Of a DNA stretch of 64,000 nt, positions 37,496 through 48,001 are shown in pieces. Under the pieces are notes generated by a model, which searched no databases, was not told the DNA's origin, and saw only the letters and a program-made list of their open reading frames with translations. This DNA is from Uranotaenia lowii. Lineage: Eukaryota > Arthropoda > Insecta > Diptera > Culicidae. Made by a program: the position numbers and the translations under genes. The stretch covers positions 27,316,002-27,380,001 of the forward strand of contig NC_073693.1 of assembly GCF_029784155.1 (NCBI RefSeq), in the 5' to 3' direction. Numbering within the stretch: the stretch's first letter is position 1; every line of letters starts with the position of its first letter.

Positions 37496-37940
37496 TACAG
37501 TATACGCTTTAACGGCAAGATGTACACAAAGGAGATAGTGACCAGTTTGCTTCTCGCCCACTATCTGGAGGAGAATATGAAGTCTTAACCAAAGGATCTT
37601 TGGCCTCAGAGTAGTTCAGATTTGAACCACTTCGACTATTTGATATGGGCGTATGTTCAAGAGAAGGCCTGTGGATCTGCTCAGCCAAGTATCGATTCTC
37701 TGGAGGCTTTCATTTCTGAGACGTGTGCTTCAATATCAGAGGCTCATATTGCGAAGATGTGATCTGCACATCGCCTGGAGAGAGTAGTTGAGAATGAAAG
37801 TTGACACATGGAGTTATTGTTTCTTAATATGTGTATCATCCTGAATGATGAAAAAAGTTTTTTCAATCATGTTTATATCAAGAAAAGTGTTTTGAACCTA
37901 GATGGCCAGATTTTTCCATTTTTTTAGTGGTCATACTGTA
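37496..37940 (+). pseudogene. mariner-type transposase C-terminal remnant
   Basis: A frame with stops reads LWPQSSSDLNHFDYLIWAYV, QEKACGSAQPSIDSLEAFIS, SISEAHIAKM, HRLERVVENE and HMELLFLNMCIILNDEKSFF. This is the pattern of the end of a Tc1/mariner transposase around the third catalytic residue (Asp in DLNHFDY). The segment is bounded by TACAGTAT at the left and CATACTGTA at the right, so it may be an internally deleted copy that kept both ends. Confidence 0.72.
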
Positions 37941-38793
37941 TCTCAGTAAACTTGCAGAAAACTTGCAAACGGCGGCAGTTCCGAGTCTCACATCCCATGA
38001 AGACTATCAATATCTTGGGAATTATACCCACATTTCTCACACACATCGTTAAAACGATTAATTTTCACACATCCATTTAGTTGTTAGACCTTTCCGTTGT
38101 TTTTTCTTCTTCTTTCTATTTTGTCAAACACCTCCTCGAACAATGTGCCAGCAAAGCGAAGTTAGCGCAAACCATTTTCCACTTGATGTCGGGATGCAAT
38201 TGAATGAACATCAACCTGTCAGCATCATCATCTTTCATCTTCATCGCTCGGTTATGGCCCCGCCGTACAGTTAAAGCTGGGAGTAAATGGTGATACCACT
38301 TATGAAGGTATCTACCCTCTACCCTCACGAGATGGGAGGGGGGCGGAAAATAGGAATACTTTTCAGAGGATGCCCACAAAAGTTCCCGCTCATATCGTAG
38401 ACCGAAGTGTCAATGTCATAAATTAGCGCTTCATTAGTGTCAGCCAGAGCATCAACGACGAGCGATTCTTTCTGCACAACTTAATTGATTTGCATGGCTG
38501 AAGGTTAGAGGTTGGAAGAGCATAGTGATGAAAACGAAGAGTGAAAGGGAGCATAATGGAGCTTTTGTCGCTTTGGAGGCATTGTTGTGTGACTATGAGC
38601 AATCAATTGCAACATTGGTAGGTTAAACGGAGGAAAATGCTTTTTTCGCGACTTTGAAATGCAGCGAATGCACTCTGGCAGCGTATCTAATTTTGTGGGA
38701 AAGTTCAATGAGTCTAGTTTATTGCTGCATCGACATGATGTACATGTTAATGGTAAAATATAACTATAGTATGAATGATTTTTATTTTCACTA
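37941..38793 (+). other. intronic sequence, no gene seen
   Basis: Mixed composition, short frames only, nothing recognised. Confidence 0.5.
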
Positions 38794-39066
38794 CACAGCA
38801 AAAATTATTTCCTATAAAATTACGCAAATGTCCTGTAACAAAAAGGAGCAGGACATTTACCATAATTTTACAGGTCGAAAACATGACTACGTGACACTTA
38901 ATTTTCAGTGTACAACTTTTTTACAGGACATTTGCTGTAATAATAAATGAATCCTCGTTAACTTTCAAGGAAAACAATTAAAAATTACAGGTTTTGTTAA
39001 TTACAGGTGATTTATTTTAAAGGTTGCAGTTTTCAGTGACACGTAATAGTGAATTTTTTTTCTGTG
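38794..39066. mobile_element. CACAGMAAAAA MITE with TA target
   Basis: 273 bp with ends CACAGCAAAAATT and (reversed) CACAGAAAAAAAATT, TA on both sides. The word AGGACATTT appears internally in several places. Its right border abuts the D,D37E copy D. Confidence 0.7.
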
Positions 39067-39342
39067 TATGGCATAAGTGGTCAAAATCAATTGCTGGTAT
39101 ATCGATTATTTGTTTATTTAAAAAAAACGATGTATATTTCTTTTTGAAGTTCGATTTGCATAGAAGACGGAAAAATACTCAGTTAAGATTCCGGTCCATC
39201 TAGTCCAAATAGGCGAGCCTTTCGTTTGACACCTGCCATCAAATTTAGTACAGTCACCATATTATCCACTTTCGCCAGTTTTCTTAGAACTGCTTTTCGC
39301 TGCTAACAGTTTTTTGAGTCTATTTAAGGATTTGCTTAGCTA

Positions 39343-40643
39343 AGGAGTGTAACGAAAATTAACTATAAACATATTTGGGCCTTCTACTTACTAACGCGTG
39401 AACGCGCACAACTGTGCTCACCTGTATGTAGCATCTTGATCTGTCAAGAGTGAACTAGCGCTTTGTTTACGTTTGAAACATTCGTTTCTCCCAAAATGTC
39501 GTGAATTAAAAAAGAAGTTAAAATTCGTGTGTTGGACACTTGGATGCGAGAGAAGGGCATCCCGATGAGTGAAGTTGCGAAACGTTTCGATATTCATCCG
39601 GCGAGCGTAAAATCCATCATCTACAAGTTCGGGGAACACTATACGTTCGATAATTTACCAGGAAGAGGCAGAAAATCAGGACTATCTGACCCAAATCTGG
39701 ACCGTAAGGTAATCAACCGCATCAACCGGAATCGATCGATGTCCATACGGGATTTGGCGAAAAAAGCTGGGACATCGATAGGAATGGTACAGCGGATCAA
39801 GAAGCGGAACAACCTGAAGACATACAAGAAATAGAAAGTGTCCAAACAAACGGCTGAACTAAAATCACGAGCCAAAACCAGAGCCCGGAAGCTGTATTAT
39901 CGGATTTTGCAGAAGTTAGATGCGTGCATTCTTACGGACGATGAAACTTATGTAAAAGAGGATTCCAGTACTCTTCCGGGACCACAATTCTACACTGCAG
40001 CTATTGGGGAGGATGTGAGTGACCACGAGAAGTCAATTGAGCTGGAAGAATTTGGCCAGAAAGTGCTTGTGTGGCAGGCAATCTGCTCCTGCGGATCGAA
40101 GTCGGCGAGTTTCTTTACAAAAGAAACCATAAATGCCGATATCTACCAAAAGGAGTGTTTGCAGAAAAGCTTGCTGCCGCTATATAAAAAACATACGACT
40201 TCACAATTGTTCTGGCCGGATTTGGCGTCAGCCCACTACGCTAAATCTACTCTTAGATGGTTTGAGGATAACGATGTAGATTTCGTTGAGAAAGACATTA
40301 ACCCACCAAACTGCCCCCAGTTTCGCCCCATAGAACGATATTGGGCTATCGTCAAGAGAGTTTTCAAGAAGGATGGTAAGGCCAACAGGACAATGGCGGT
40401 TTTCAGGAAAAATTGGAATGCTGCGGCCAAGAATTGTGATCAATCAGCTGTACAAAACCTGATGAAACGCGTCAAGTCGAAAGTCCGAGAATATTACCAA
40501 TAATTACTTTTTACTTGTATTTATTTATAAACTGTAAGAATAAGCTTTTTAAAACACTTCCGAACTATTTCTTTGTTTGAATCATCAATAAAATCAATTC
40601 AATGAAAAAAAATGTGCTTATAACTTATTTTCTATACACTCCT
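39343..40643 (+). mobile_element. D,D37E transposon copy C, nearly intact
   Basis: 1,301 bp. The ends AGGAGTGTAACGAAAATTAA and (reversed) AGGAGTGTATAGAAAATAAG are inverted, with TA duplications at 39341-39342 and 40644-40645. Inserted in copy D; excising it with one TA rejoins the copy D reading exactly. Terminal repeats differ clearly from copies A and B, so it is a separate subfamily. Confidence 0.92.
39496..40503 (+). pseudogene. D,D37E transposase (copy C), two in-frame stops
   Basis: One continuous frame of 335 codons from ATG 39496 to TAA 40503, broken only by TGA at codon 3 and TAG near codon 114. Residues 20-110 carry two helix-turn-helix segments (SEVAKRFDIHPASVKSIIYK; SIRDLAKKAGTSIGMVQRIK). 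The DDE core is complete: LTDDETYVKE, FWPDLASAHY and FRPIERYWAIVKR, with 37 residues between the second Asp and the Glu. No frameshift. Translation from TTG or an internal start after codon 3 would still meet the TAG. Both stops could be single C-to-T changes. It is the best-preserved transposase in the window. Confidence 0.88.
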
Positions 40644-41365
40644 TATCGTCCAATATTTTTCGATTTAGAGAAGTTCAGTTGTGTAAAGAGGGTTCTTATC
40701 TGTTGGCACAATCTGAATGTTGTTAGCGGCATACCACTCCATGGTCTTTTTTCCATAATCACAGGATGCCATTATTTAGCCAAAACAGCATGGACAAGTC
40801 ATGTTTCTTCAGGAAAGACAGCAACCGCTTTTGAAGACACTCTTTTACGAAAATTTTCTGGTTGACAGTCCCAGTTGCAACGAAAATATCGCTTTTCAAT
40901 CCACAAGTACAGATAGCTTCCCAAACGAGATATTTCTTTACCAACTTTGATAGTTTAATAAATATGCTTGAAAATGTCTGCCACCTTTCCCCTTCCGGTT
41001 GCTGCAAAATACTCTTGTCCAGAAAGCTGTCTGAAGTCTGCCTTGGCGCAGGTTTCGTCGTCCATTAACACGCTATCAAACTTTGTCAACAATGTCGTAT
41101 ACAGCTTCAGCGATCTTGTATTGCCGTAAGATTTTGTCTTATCGTTGCGATTTGGAGTCACTACCTTCTTAGAGAAGGTCGGTAGACGGTTGTAAAAGAT
41201 ATTCCCAACTTATCTGCGATATCCCGAACAGAGAGGTTCGATTTCCGCCAGATCTAGGCTCTCTAGTTGTCGACAAACGTTCCCCGAACACTTTTATTAC
41301 TTTGGTAAAGGTTGTTTTGGCCATATTCAACGATTTTGCCATTTTTGCGTGCGTGTACACTCTGT

Positions 41366-42336
41366 TAAAAAACGAAAATTGTTGGAATATCAACAAAGCA
41401 AAAACAAAAAAACGCGTGCGATGTCAATCAGTCATCGTCTACTCTTTTACGAAATAAAAGTAAAATCCATGCCAAAATATCAGCACCAACATGTGAAAAG
41501 GGTATAAAAGCTCAAGTAAACAAAACCCGTTCTCAGTAGACTCAACTAGCCCAATATGAGCTCCACTTATCACAAAAAATAAACCGCTTCATAGTAGTAG
41601 GCCCGTGAGGAACAAAAATTTTATATGTGATGATATGCTTCTAAATAAACTCTACCCGCTCATTTTCAACATCTTTCATTTCATCTAACCTTCTATCCAT
41701 CTTAATAAAAAAAAATCCTAATCTTTAGATGTCCCTACTAAAAAGGACATCACTTTTCACTGCTAGGCCGATAAATTAAATCTACAAACATAAATTACGT
41801 GATTAATCCTTCACAAAAAATAATTTCAAGTTTATCAGTTTCCGAAAGATTTAAAATGCAATTTGAGGATCTAAAAGAAATAATGCCATAATATGACATT
41901 ATCCCCACGAAAATTAGTTTATACAACCTACAAGCAATTCTCTCACTCCTAAAGAAAGACCCATAAGCGTTTGTCAAAAAATAGGAGAATTTTTTATCTC
42001 CATCTTACTCACACACATGAAACACACAGTACAAATCAAAGGGTGTATAACCCTTTTAGACGAAACTCATTCTCCTGCTAGGTTCTATAAACAATTGCGA
42101 GCTATTTTTCCATAAAAATACCCTTTTATCGATAAAAACATAAAAACATATCAAGAATGCTCCTGCGCACCGTTTGGGTCTTATAAACTTTAAAGATTCC
42201 ACGTGAATTTTAATTAACAATTTGAAAAAGGTTACAAAATTTTCAAACGTGTTTTTCTCAAAACGTCATAAACAAAATATACCTTTTTCACATGTTGGTA
42301 CTGCATTCAAAGCTTTGCGCCGTTATCGAACTCCTA
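41366..42336 (+). other. intronic sequence, no gene seen
   Basis: AT-rich, no recognisable frame or repeat. Confidence 0.5.
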
Positions 42337-42637
42337 AGAGCAAGTTCACTGGTGTTGGGAAAAAGTGGTAGAAACTTTGACATTTTGAAAATTCTACCAT
42401 GCAAAAATGTTTTCAAGATCATTGGGCGTTGTATTTTTTACAGCACTGTTTCTATTCCAGCCGTATGTGATAGAAATATTGCCATTTTTGCATCACAGCA
42501 TGCGAGAATACAACACGTGTTGTAAAAACTCTTGAAGGCCACGGATCTTTAAATGTTTTCGCATCGTAAAGTTTTCAAAATGTGCTGAAAGTGTCAAAAC
42601 TTCTTCCACTTTCTCCCAACACCAATGAACTTGCTCT
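42337..42637. mobile_element. MITE with long inverted ends (AGAGCAAGTTCA)
   Basis: 301 bp. About 50 bases at the left (AGAGCAAGTTCACTGGTGTT, GGGAAAAAGTGGTAGAAACT) match the reverse complement of the right end (AGAGCAAGTTCATTGGTGTT, GGGAGAAAGTGGAAGAAG). Target duplication is not clear. No coding capacity. Confidence 0.75.
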
Positions 42638-43297
42638 AATGAAATACTCATTTTAAGATATAAAGCCATTTTTTTAAAGTTATTTGTTTATTCCACTACA
42701 GATTGCTCGTTTCGGCCATCTTTATTTGTTCGTAAAAAAATAAATGTATGATCATTCAAGACTGTTGTATTTGCGCACTGAACACATTACTTTTAGATTA
42801 ACAAGTTCAACATAGCTTTCATAGAAATCGAGCAATCGAGAAATTTAAATGGATCAAATCATATTGATTGTGAGTAGTCTCGTTGCCGTCGAAGGTCATT
42901 AAACTTGTTGCGCATGTCTATTACTTATTGCCCTGGTATTACATTCTCAACATCAACGGTATTGTTATTCAACATTGCATAATCAAAAGCATCCCCAAGC
43001 GATCAAAAGTCCCATATCTGCATAACCTCGTGCCTCCAAAGTTCGAATTTTGCTGAACAAAGGTTCCAAATGGAATTGGTACCGAATTTTCTCGAATGTG
43101 AGCATGAAAGTTACAAAGAATTCTCAAATAGCCTTCTTGTGACACGGTAATCGCATCACTCAGTATTAAAGTTACAAATAGGGCCTCAAATAGCCTTCTA
43201 TGGACTTTAAGTTCCAAAAAGTTTCTAAAATAGCCTTTTTTGTGACATGTCAATCCGATCCCTTCAGAATAAAAGCTACAAATTAGGTTTCAAATAG
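42638..43297. repeat. AT-rich DNA ending in a TCAAATAGCCTTCT repeat block
   Basis: 42638-43090 shows nothing. From about 43100, units with CTCAAATAGCCTTCT-like words followed by AAGTTCCAAAAAGTTTCT recur; further copies lie at 46745-46870. The block is the target of the DNA element at 43298-46744, which interrupts one unit at CAAATAG/CCTTCT. Confidence 0.55.
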
Positions 43298-43408
43298 CTG
43301 CCCATATTTGATAAACGGTCTAATGTGCCATGTACACCAATACGAGAAAAACGCAAAATAAATGTTTTAACTATTTTTTGCATCTTAATACTCAAAATTA
43401 AGTAGATT

Positions 43409-43653
43409 TGTTGTGAACTGGGGTAGCACGATACAAAGACAGAACGCACGTAGTTACTTAACACTACATATTAAAATATTCGATTTATTGGACGATAAAA
43501 TACGTCGCGACTTAACGTTCACAAAACAAAACATAAAGTGATTGGTTGTTGTTGTTGTATTCTACCCGCTGGTTGGCGCGTCGATCGGCTGACAGATAGG
43601 CTGCCAGCAGTGAGCCCAGCGGTATTGTTTGTAGGGTGTTTCACGCCCTAACA
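43409..43653 (-). repeat. gypsy 3' LTR (element orientation)
   Basis: 245 bp; 4 bases longer than its partner because of an extra segment near 43622. Preceded by the GATT duplication. Confidence 0.9.
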
Positions 43654-43830
43654 TCTCCTCCCTTAATACAGCCGGTGCAGGTTGAACCGAATCGGCGGTC
43701 TTCTGGTCCGCGAAGAACGACGAGGCACCTGCACAGCTGTTCGTTGACCTCTACTGGGTCAGCAGAGCTTGATGATGATGGAGAAGGAGACGTTGAGAGA
43801 AAGACGGGACATCGGTGAAATATTTGGAGA

Positions 43831-45552
43831 TTATTGGAACCGAACTTCTCCCCTCTCGAATGTCTCGAAATGGTTCAGCCTTGCTGTGCGATTGTGCTGT
43901 GGTGAAGTGCTGGATGCTGAATTTTTGAAACGTGGTGCTGCCTCAAATGACTCCGACGATGAGGGTGGTTTGGCACTCTGGTTGCAAAAAGAAGAAATCG
44001 GCACCGACCAGAGCCCAAAAGCGTCGAGCAAATCGATACCGAACACGTTGAACGATTTGTCGACCACGTGAAATGTCCCACGGCGCTGCTGGCCATTGAC
44101 GTTGACGTCACACTGGAACTTGAAAAGGAGCTGGAGGGGGGCACCAGAAGCCGTAGATGCATTACGTACTGCAGGGGTGGTGGAAGGCTTCCCGATTTTC
44201 TCCCACACACGCTTCGATACCACACTGATGTCGGATCCAGTGTCCAACTGCAGTTGCACTTCAGCACCGTTGAGATGGGCATGAACAAATTTTTGGTTTT
44301 GTTGCACTGCATTCACTTTCACTGCATTTGCCCGAAAAGTTCTATTTTTGTTCTTGTGATAGGGCTTTGCACTTTTGTTTTCGGATAAACAATAACCGTC
44401 ACGGTGTCCGTTGTTGCCACAATCACTACACTTGTGGTCCATGTAGGGGCACTCACGAGTGTAGTGCATTGCACCGCACTTCCAACAAGGGGTTGGGGGA
44501 ATGTTTTTATTTGCACTGTTTTTCTTCACCTTTTTCGGAAAACTTTTCAGAATTCGCTGCTGATTCCGCTTCACTAACTGCACTGATGATGATGATCCGG
44601 ATGATATTTCGATCATCGCTGTGTCTCTCTTTAGACACATCAGCCGCTGACAGTCCTCCGAAAGTTGCTCCAGGGTAACCTCGTTCCGGTCCTCGATTTT
44701 CGCCAACAGCCTAGTACGCACCTCACCATCACACTCCGATTTCAAACCGCAAACAAACAATAGGCATTTGAATTGCTCCTCTGTTAATTTGCTCAACTCA
44801 AAATCGACCGCGTTTTTGTTAACACGGCATGAATAGGAAATGTAATCTTCGGTGGACTTTTTCGTTGTTTGGAGGCACCGGTAACGCTTGCTGATAAGGG
44901 ATTCGGCAGCACCAAACAAGACCCCCAATTTCCGAACTGTTTCGTCGAATTGGTGGTCTTTCGGTAGTTTCGGAAGAATGAAATTCACATACCGTTCATG
45001 TTCGGCTGAACCCATCTTCCGCAGGAGCAAACGTACTTTTGCATCATCATCGAGCCGGGAAGCGTCTTGCTCGAATAAATCTTTGTACCTCGCGTACCAT
45101 GCCGCGAACGTTATGTGATTGTCCGGATCATACCTGAACTCCTTGATATGGTGAGAAAGTGAATCAAGGATCACCTCAGGGTTGGACGGTACCTGCACAT
45201 TTATCGATGCCAGCGTGCGGAGGAACATTCCCTGCTGTTGCCGCATGAATTCTTGCTGCTGGTTCAGCATTTGTGTCGCAAATGCTTGCTGCTGTTGGAG
45301 GAGCTGGGTGAGGAGTGCGTCGGATGAAGGTGAAAACTGGTGCGATGATTGCTGCTGCTGCTGTTGCTGCTGCTGCTGCCCGGGGAACTGAAGAGTAAGT
45401 CCCGTCGGTGGCTGTTGACCGAACTGTGTGGGGCGAATGAAAAGCTGCTGCATGCCAGATGGGTGAAACTGCTGTCCACTGGGGAGCCCGTTGATGGTTC
45501 CGTTTGATCCAGCGGATTGATCCAAAGTTTGGTTAGGATCACTCGAATCCAT
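43831..45552 (-). CDS. gypsy gag-protease polyprotein
   Basis: An intact frame of 573 codons from ATG at 45552. Residues 1-110 are Gln-rich (nine-Gln run). Residues about 115-310 form a gag-like helical domain (DSLSHHIKEFRYDPDNHITF, FAAWYARYKDLF, RLLLRKMGSAEHERYVNFIL). Residues about 355-395 carry two zinc-knuckle-like motifs, CWKCGAMHYTRECP and CSDCGNNGHRDGYC. An aspartic protease follows near residue 430 (LQLDTGSDISVVSKRVW) with FHVVDKSFNVFGIDLL as its C-terminal part. The frame then runs into the deletion joint and ends ERGEVRFQ, where reverse transcriptase should begin. It could still make particles and mature them, but not copy itself. No stops or frameshifts. Confidence 0.9.
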   Translation of the reverse strand: MDSSDPNQTLDQSAGSNGTINGLPSGQQFHPSGMQQLFIRPTQFGQQPPTGLTLQFPGQQQQQQQQQQSSHQFSPSSDALLTQLLQQQQAFATQMLNQQQEFMRQQQGMFLRTLASINVQVPSNPEVILDSLSHHIKEFRYDPDNHITFAAWYARYKDLFEQDASRLDDDAKVRLLLRKMGSAEHERYVNFILPKLPKDHQFDETVRKLGVLFGAAESLISKRYRCLQTTKKSTEDYISYSCRVNKNAVDFELSKLTEEQFKCLLFVCGLKSECDGEVRTRLLAKIEDRNEVTLEQLSEDCQRLMCLKRDTAMIEISSGSSSSVQLVKRNQQRILKSFPKKVKKNSANKNIPPTPCWKCGAMHYTRECPYMDHKCSDCGNNGHRDGYCLSENKSAKPYHKNKNRTFRANAVKVNAVQQNQKFVHAHLNGAEVQLQLDTGSDISVVSKRVWEKIGKPSTTPAVRNASTASGAPLQLLFKFQCDVNVNGQQRRGTFHVVDKSFNVFGIDLLDAFGLWSVPISSFCNQSAKPPSSSESFEAAPRFKNSASSTSPQHNRTARLNHFETFERGEVRFQ

Positions 45553-45641
45553 CACACACCGACGTCTTTTCCGCGTGGGGAACGTAATTTCGCGATTGAT
45601 TAGCGTATTCCGCGATAATTACGAGACCGACTCGTCGCCAC

Positions 45642-45882
45642 TGTTGTGAACTGGGGTAGCACGGATACAAAGACAGAACGCACGTAGTTACTTAACACTA
45701 CATATTAAAATATTCGATTTATTGGACGATAAAATACGTCGCGACTTAACGTTCACAAAACAAAACATAAAGTGATTGGTTGTTGTTGTTGTATTCTACC
45801 CGCTGGTTGGCGCGTCGATCGGCTGACAGATAGGCTGCCAGCAGTGAGCCCAGCGGTTTGTAGGGTGTTTCACGCCCTAACA
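45642..45882 (-). repeat. gypsy 5' LTR (element orientation)
   Basis: 241 bp, followed on the + strand by the GATT duplication and the resumed host element. Confidence 0.9.
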
Positions 45883-46089
45883 GATTAATGTGCATAACAA
45901 TCATTGTAGGTGTAGGACATAGGCGGTTGAGTTAAATTGCAAATTTAGATAAAGAATTAATGAAAAAAAAATAATTTCAATCTCAGTAGCCACTTTATTA
46001 AATATAACGTGAACAAAAGTTGACAAATAACTTTGAATTTGCCTGATGTGCATACTTTTTCAAATATTGCTGCGGTTCTCATCTACAAA

Positions 46090-46500
46090 ATGGCTTTAAA
46101 TTATTTAAAAAACTATGGAAGCTCTAGTGAAAGCGAAAAAGAGGATGAAGTTAGTAGCAGATGCTTTCCAGGGCATAAGAGGACGAAAAAGAAAGAAGCT
46201 GCGTTGGAAATTAAACGAGTGAGACGCTTGAAGCATCCGGTGCTGCCTGGCTGCTCAAGCTGCTGCCCTTTCGACTGCCATTCCAAAATTGATAAGGATT
46301 CGCGCTACCGGATAAATTAAGTTTATTGGAAGAAAACGCAGGCAGAACAAAAAGAGTTTATTCGGAAATGTGTCCTCCCTGTAGAAATCAAACGCTGACG
46401 AAAGCGGTCCGACAGTAACAGGAAATCCGATCAAAAAGTTCACGCCCATAACCACCAAGCCACAAGATCACAACAAGAAGGGATCAGAAAAACTTTCTAT
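46090..46500 (+). pseudogene. short Cys-pair ORF of the host DNA element
   Basis: The frame opens MALNYLKNYGSSSESEKEDE and continues with a basic stretch (GHKRTKKKEAALEIKRVRRL) and a Cys cluster (LPGCSSCCPFDCHSKIDKDS), stopping at 46320. With one frame change it continues YWKKTQAEQKEFIRKCVLP. The pattern (acidic-Ser start, basic patch, Cys pairs, then W-K and QK-FI motifs) reminds one of short multi-copy insect ORFs linked to transposons. That link is an impression, not a match. Located within the 969-bp element, so it is probably element-encoded. Confidence 0.35.
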
Positions 46501-46870
46501 AAAAAGACACCGGTTGCTGCGAATGATGATTCAACACATCATGCACATTAGACAATTTATCAAATATATCACACTATTGCACATTAGACAAATTTACTTT
46601 TAAGTTGTATGCCTCCACCAATTGATTTTTTGAAAAATGAATGAAGTAGGGATATTATATAGAGTACCTATAAGCTATCAAATAGCACAATTTTCTCCAT
46701 TTTGAAAAAATGGCATATTAGACCGATTATCAAATATGGGCAGGTAGCCTTCTATGAACTCGAAGTTTAAAAAGTTTCTCAAATCACCTTTTCTTAGACA
46801 TGTCCGCCATTCCGTGAATATGAAATGTGAACGAACATTACAAAGAGCATATAATAAATTATTTGTATAT

Positions 46871-47997
46871 TGTCATCCCGACGTCAAACTGTAGATCAAA
46901 TAACAAAAAAAGCCGAGTTATTTAGAAACAAAATCATGACTCAAATCGACCACGACGTTTTACTTTCAGCAAAAACCTGTTGGTACTTTCCAGTAAATGG
47001 AAAAGCGTCTTTTTGCAGTGGGATGCGGCATTTTACAAGATCAATCGCCAGGTTGTTGGTTCCTCAATCCTCATCCGCTTATGGGACATCATCGCTAAAT
47101 TCCCCCTCTCGGGATCGCACGTCTAATGTCAGCGAAACACGTTACCGCAAATAGCTTCCCATTTGAGGATGTTCCCGCTAGTTTTACAACTTTCACCCAC
47201 ACTCGATCCCGGTTTTGTTTCACTTTTTTTCTCTACTCATAGCACCAAATGTACTATCCATTTGCGAATCATATCAACTACCTTCCTCCTACTTGCTTCG
47301 TTCCCCTCAAATTCTTCGGAATCGTTGTTGGTGGTGAAGTTTTTTTTTGCTGTTGTTTTACTTTCCTTCAATTAAATTATATACTTTTCGCATTACCAAG
47401 CGGCACGAGGCGGCGCTTTACTATACTCGTTTGGCCATTTATTGCGTACACGTTTTTGTCGGTGATCTGAGATGGCGATCGGCGCGATATCATCAACGTT
47501 GTGATCCGGAATGGGGGAATCTAAATATGAGAAGAATGAAACCGATCGAGAAAGAAAACATCCAACGAACAAACCAATCGTCTTGTGGCACACGACCACG
47601 CGTCGTGAATTGAAGACTTTAATGAATGAAAATTTCAAAGTGAATAGAAAAATCTCTTAAAGGACTATTAGCAGAAAAAAATGCTGTTGTATACTTATGC
47701 TGATCCTGCCAGCTGTATTCTGATAAAGAATTATAAACCAGAATGTAGTTTCTAGATCATACTTAATACATCCTTATATTATATTGAGAAATATTGAGAA
47801 TTTTAATGAAAACTTTTCACTGGATTTCCCGAGTATCTTTACAAGATGGTTTGAAACTACTTTACTAGCCGAATTGTCTTTTACAAATGCCCCTAAAGCA
47901 TGCTGATTAGTTCTGATGTCTGGGATTATAATATATTCTGGTTCGCTTGATGTGTACTATAGTTAATGCCAGTAAAATTTTTTAGTTGCTAGCATAT
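46871..47997 (+). other. intronic sequence, no gene seen
   Basis: 46900-47620 has near-balanced composition and a few frames of 60-95 codons without known motifs; the rest is AT-rich. Confidence 0.45.
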
Positions 47998-48001
47998 TTA
48001 A

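Larger units (their letters stand above)
39069..41365 (-). mobile_element. D,D37E transposon copy D, split by copy C
   Basis: Minus-strand relative of copy A. The left side (39069-39340) matches its transposase 3' end and left terminus (GGTCAAAATC for GGTCAAAATT). At TA 39341 it is interrupted by copy C. It resumes at 40644 (TATCGTCCAATATTT for ATAGCCCAGTATTT) and runs through TPNRNDKTKSY, VLMDDETCAKADFRQLSG, KYLVWEAICTCGLKSD and VFGERLSTTREPRSGG to about 41365. The right terminus is missing. Many stops and frameshifts; dead. Confidence 0.85.
43409..45882 (-). mobile_element. internally deleted Ty3/gypsy LTR retrotransposon
   Basis: LTRs at 43409-43653 (245 bp) and 45642-45882 (241 bp) begin TGTT and end AACA and are nearly identical. 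They differ by a short insertion near CGGTATTGTTTG and one base near GCACGATAC. The 4-bp target duplication GATT (43405-43408 and 45883-45886) fits the family. A purine tract AAGGGAGGAGA precedes the 3' LTR on the minus strand, and GTGGCGACGAGTCGG follows the 5' LTR as a likely primer site. Between gag-protease and the last few codons of pol (VPRRSSRTRRPPIRFN) the reverse transcriptase, RNase H and integrase are missing. No envelope-like frame. Confidence 0.92.
43298..46744. mobile_element. DNA element with 32-bp inverted ends, split by gypsy
   Basis: The left end CTGCCCATATTTGATAAACG is matched by the reversed right end CTGCCCATATTTGATAATCG; about 29 of 32 terminal bases agree. The flanks read CAAATAG at the left and TAGCCTTCT at the right, so a 3-bp TAG duplication restores the host repeat word CAAATAGCCTTCT. 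Without the gypsy insertion the element is about 969 bp. It carries the short frame at 46090. Superfamily is not assigned; a 3-bp duplication would fit PIF/Harbinger or CACTA-like elements. Confidence 0.65.

Noticed and set aside
44068..45391. Several + strand frames of 60-115 codons
   Set aside because: Antisense shadows of the gypsy gag-protease frame.
43409..45882. Endogenous virus with envelope
   Set aside because: No envelope-like frame and no reverse transcriptase; a deleted gypsy retrotransposon explains everything seen.
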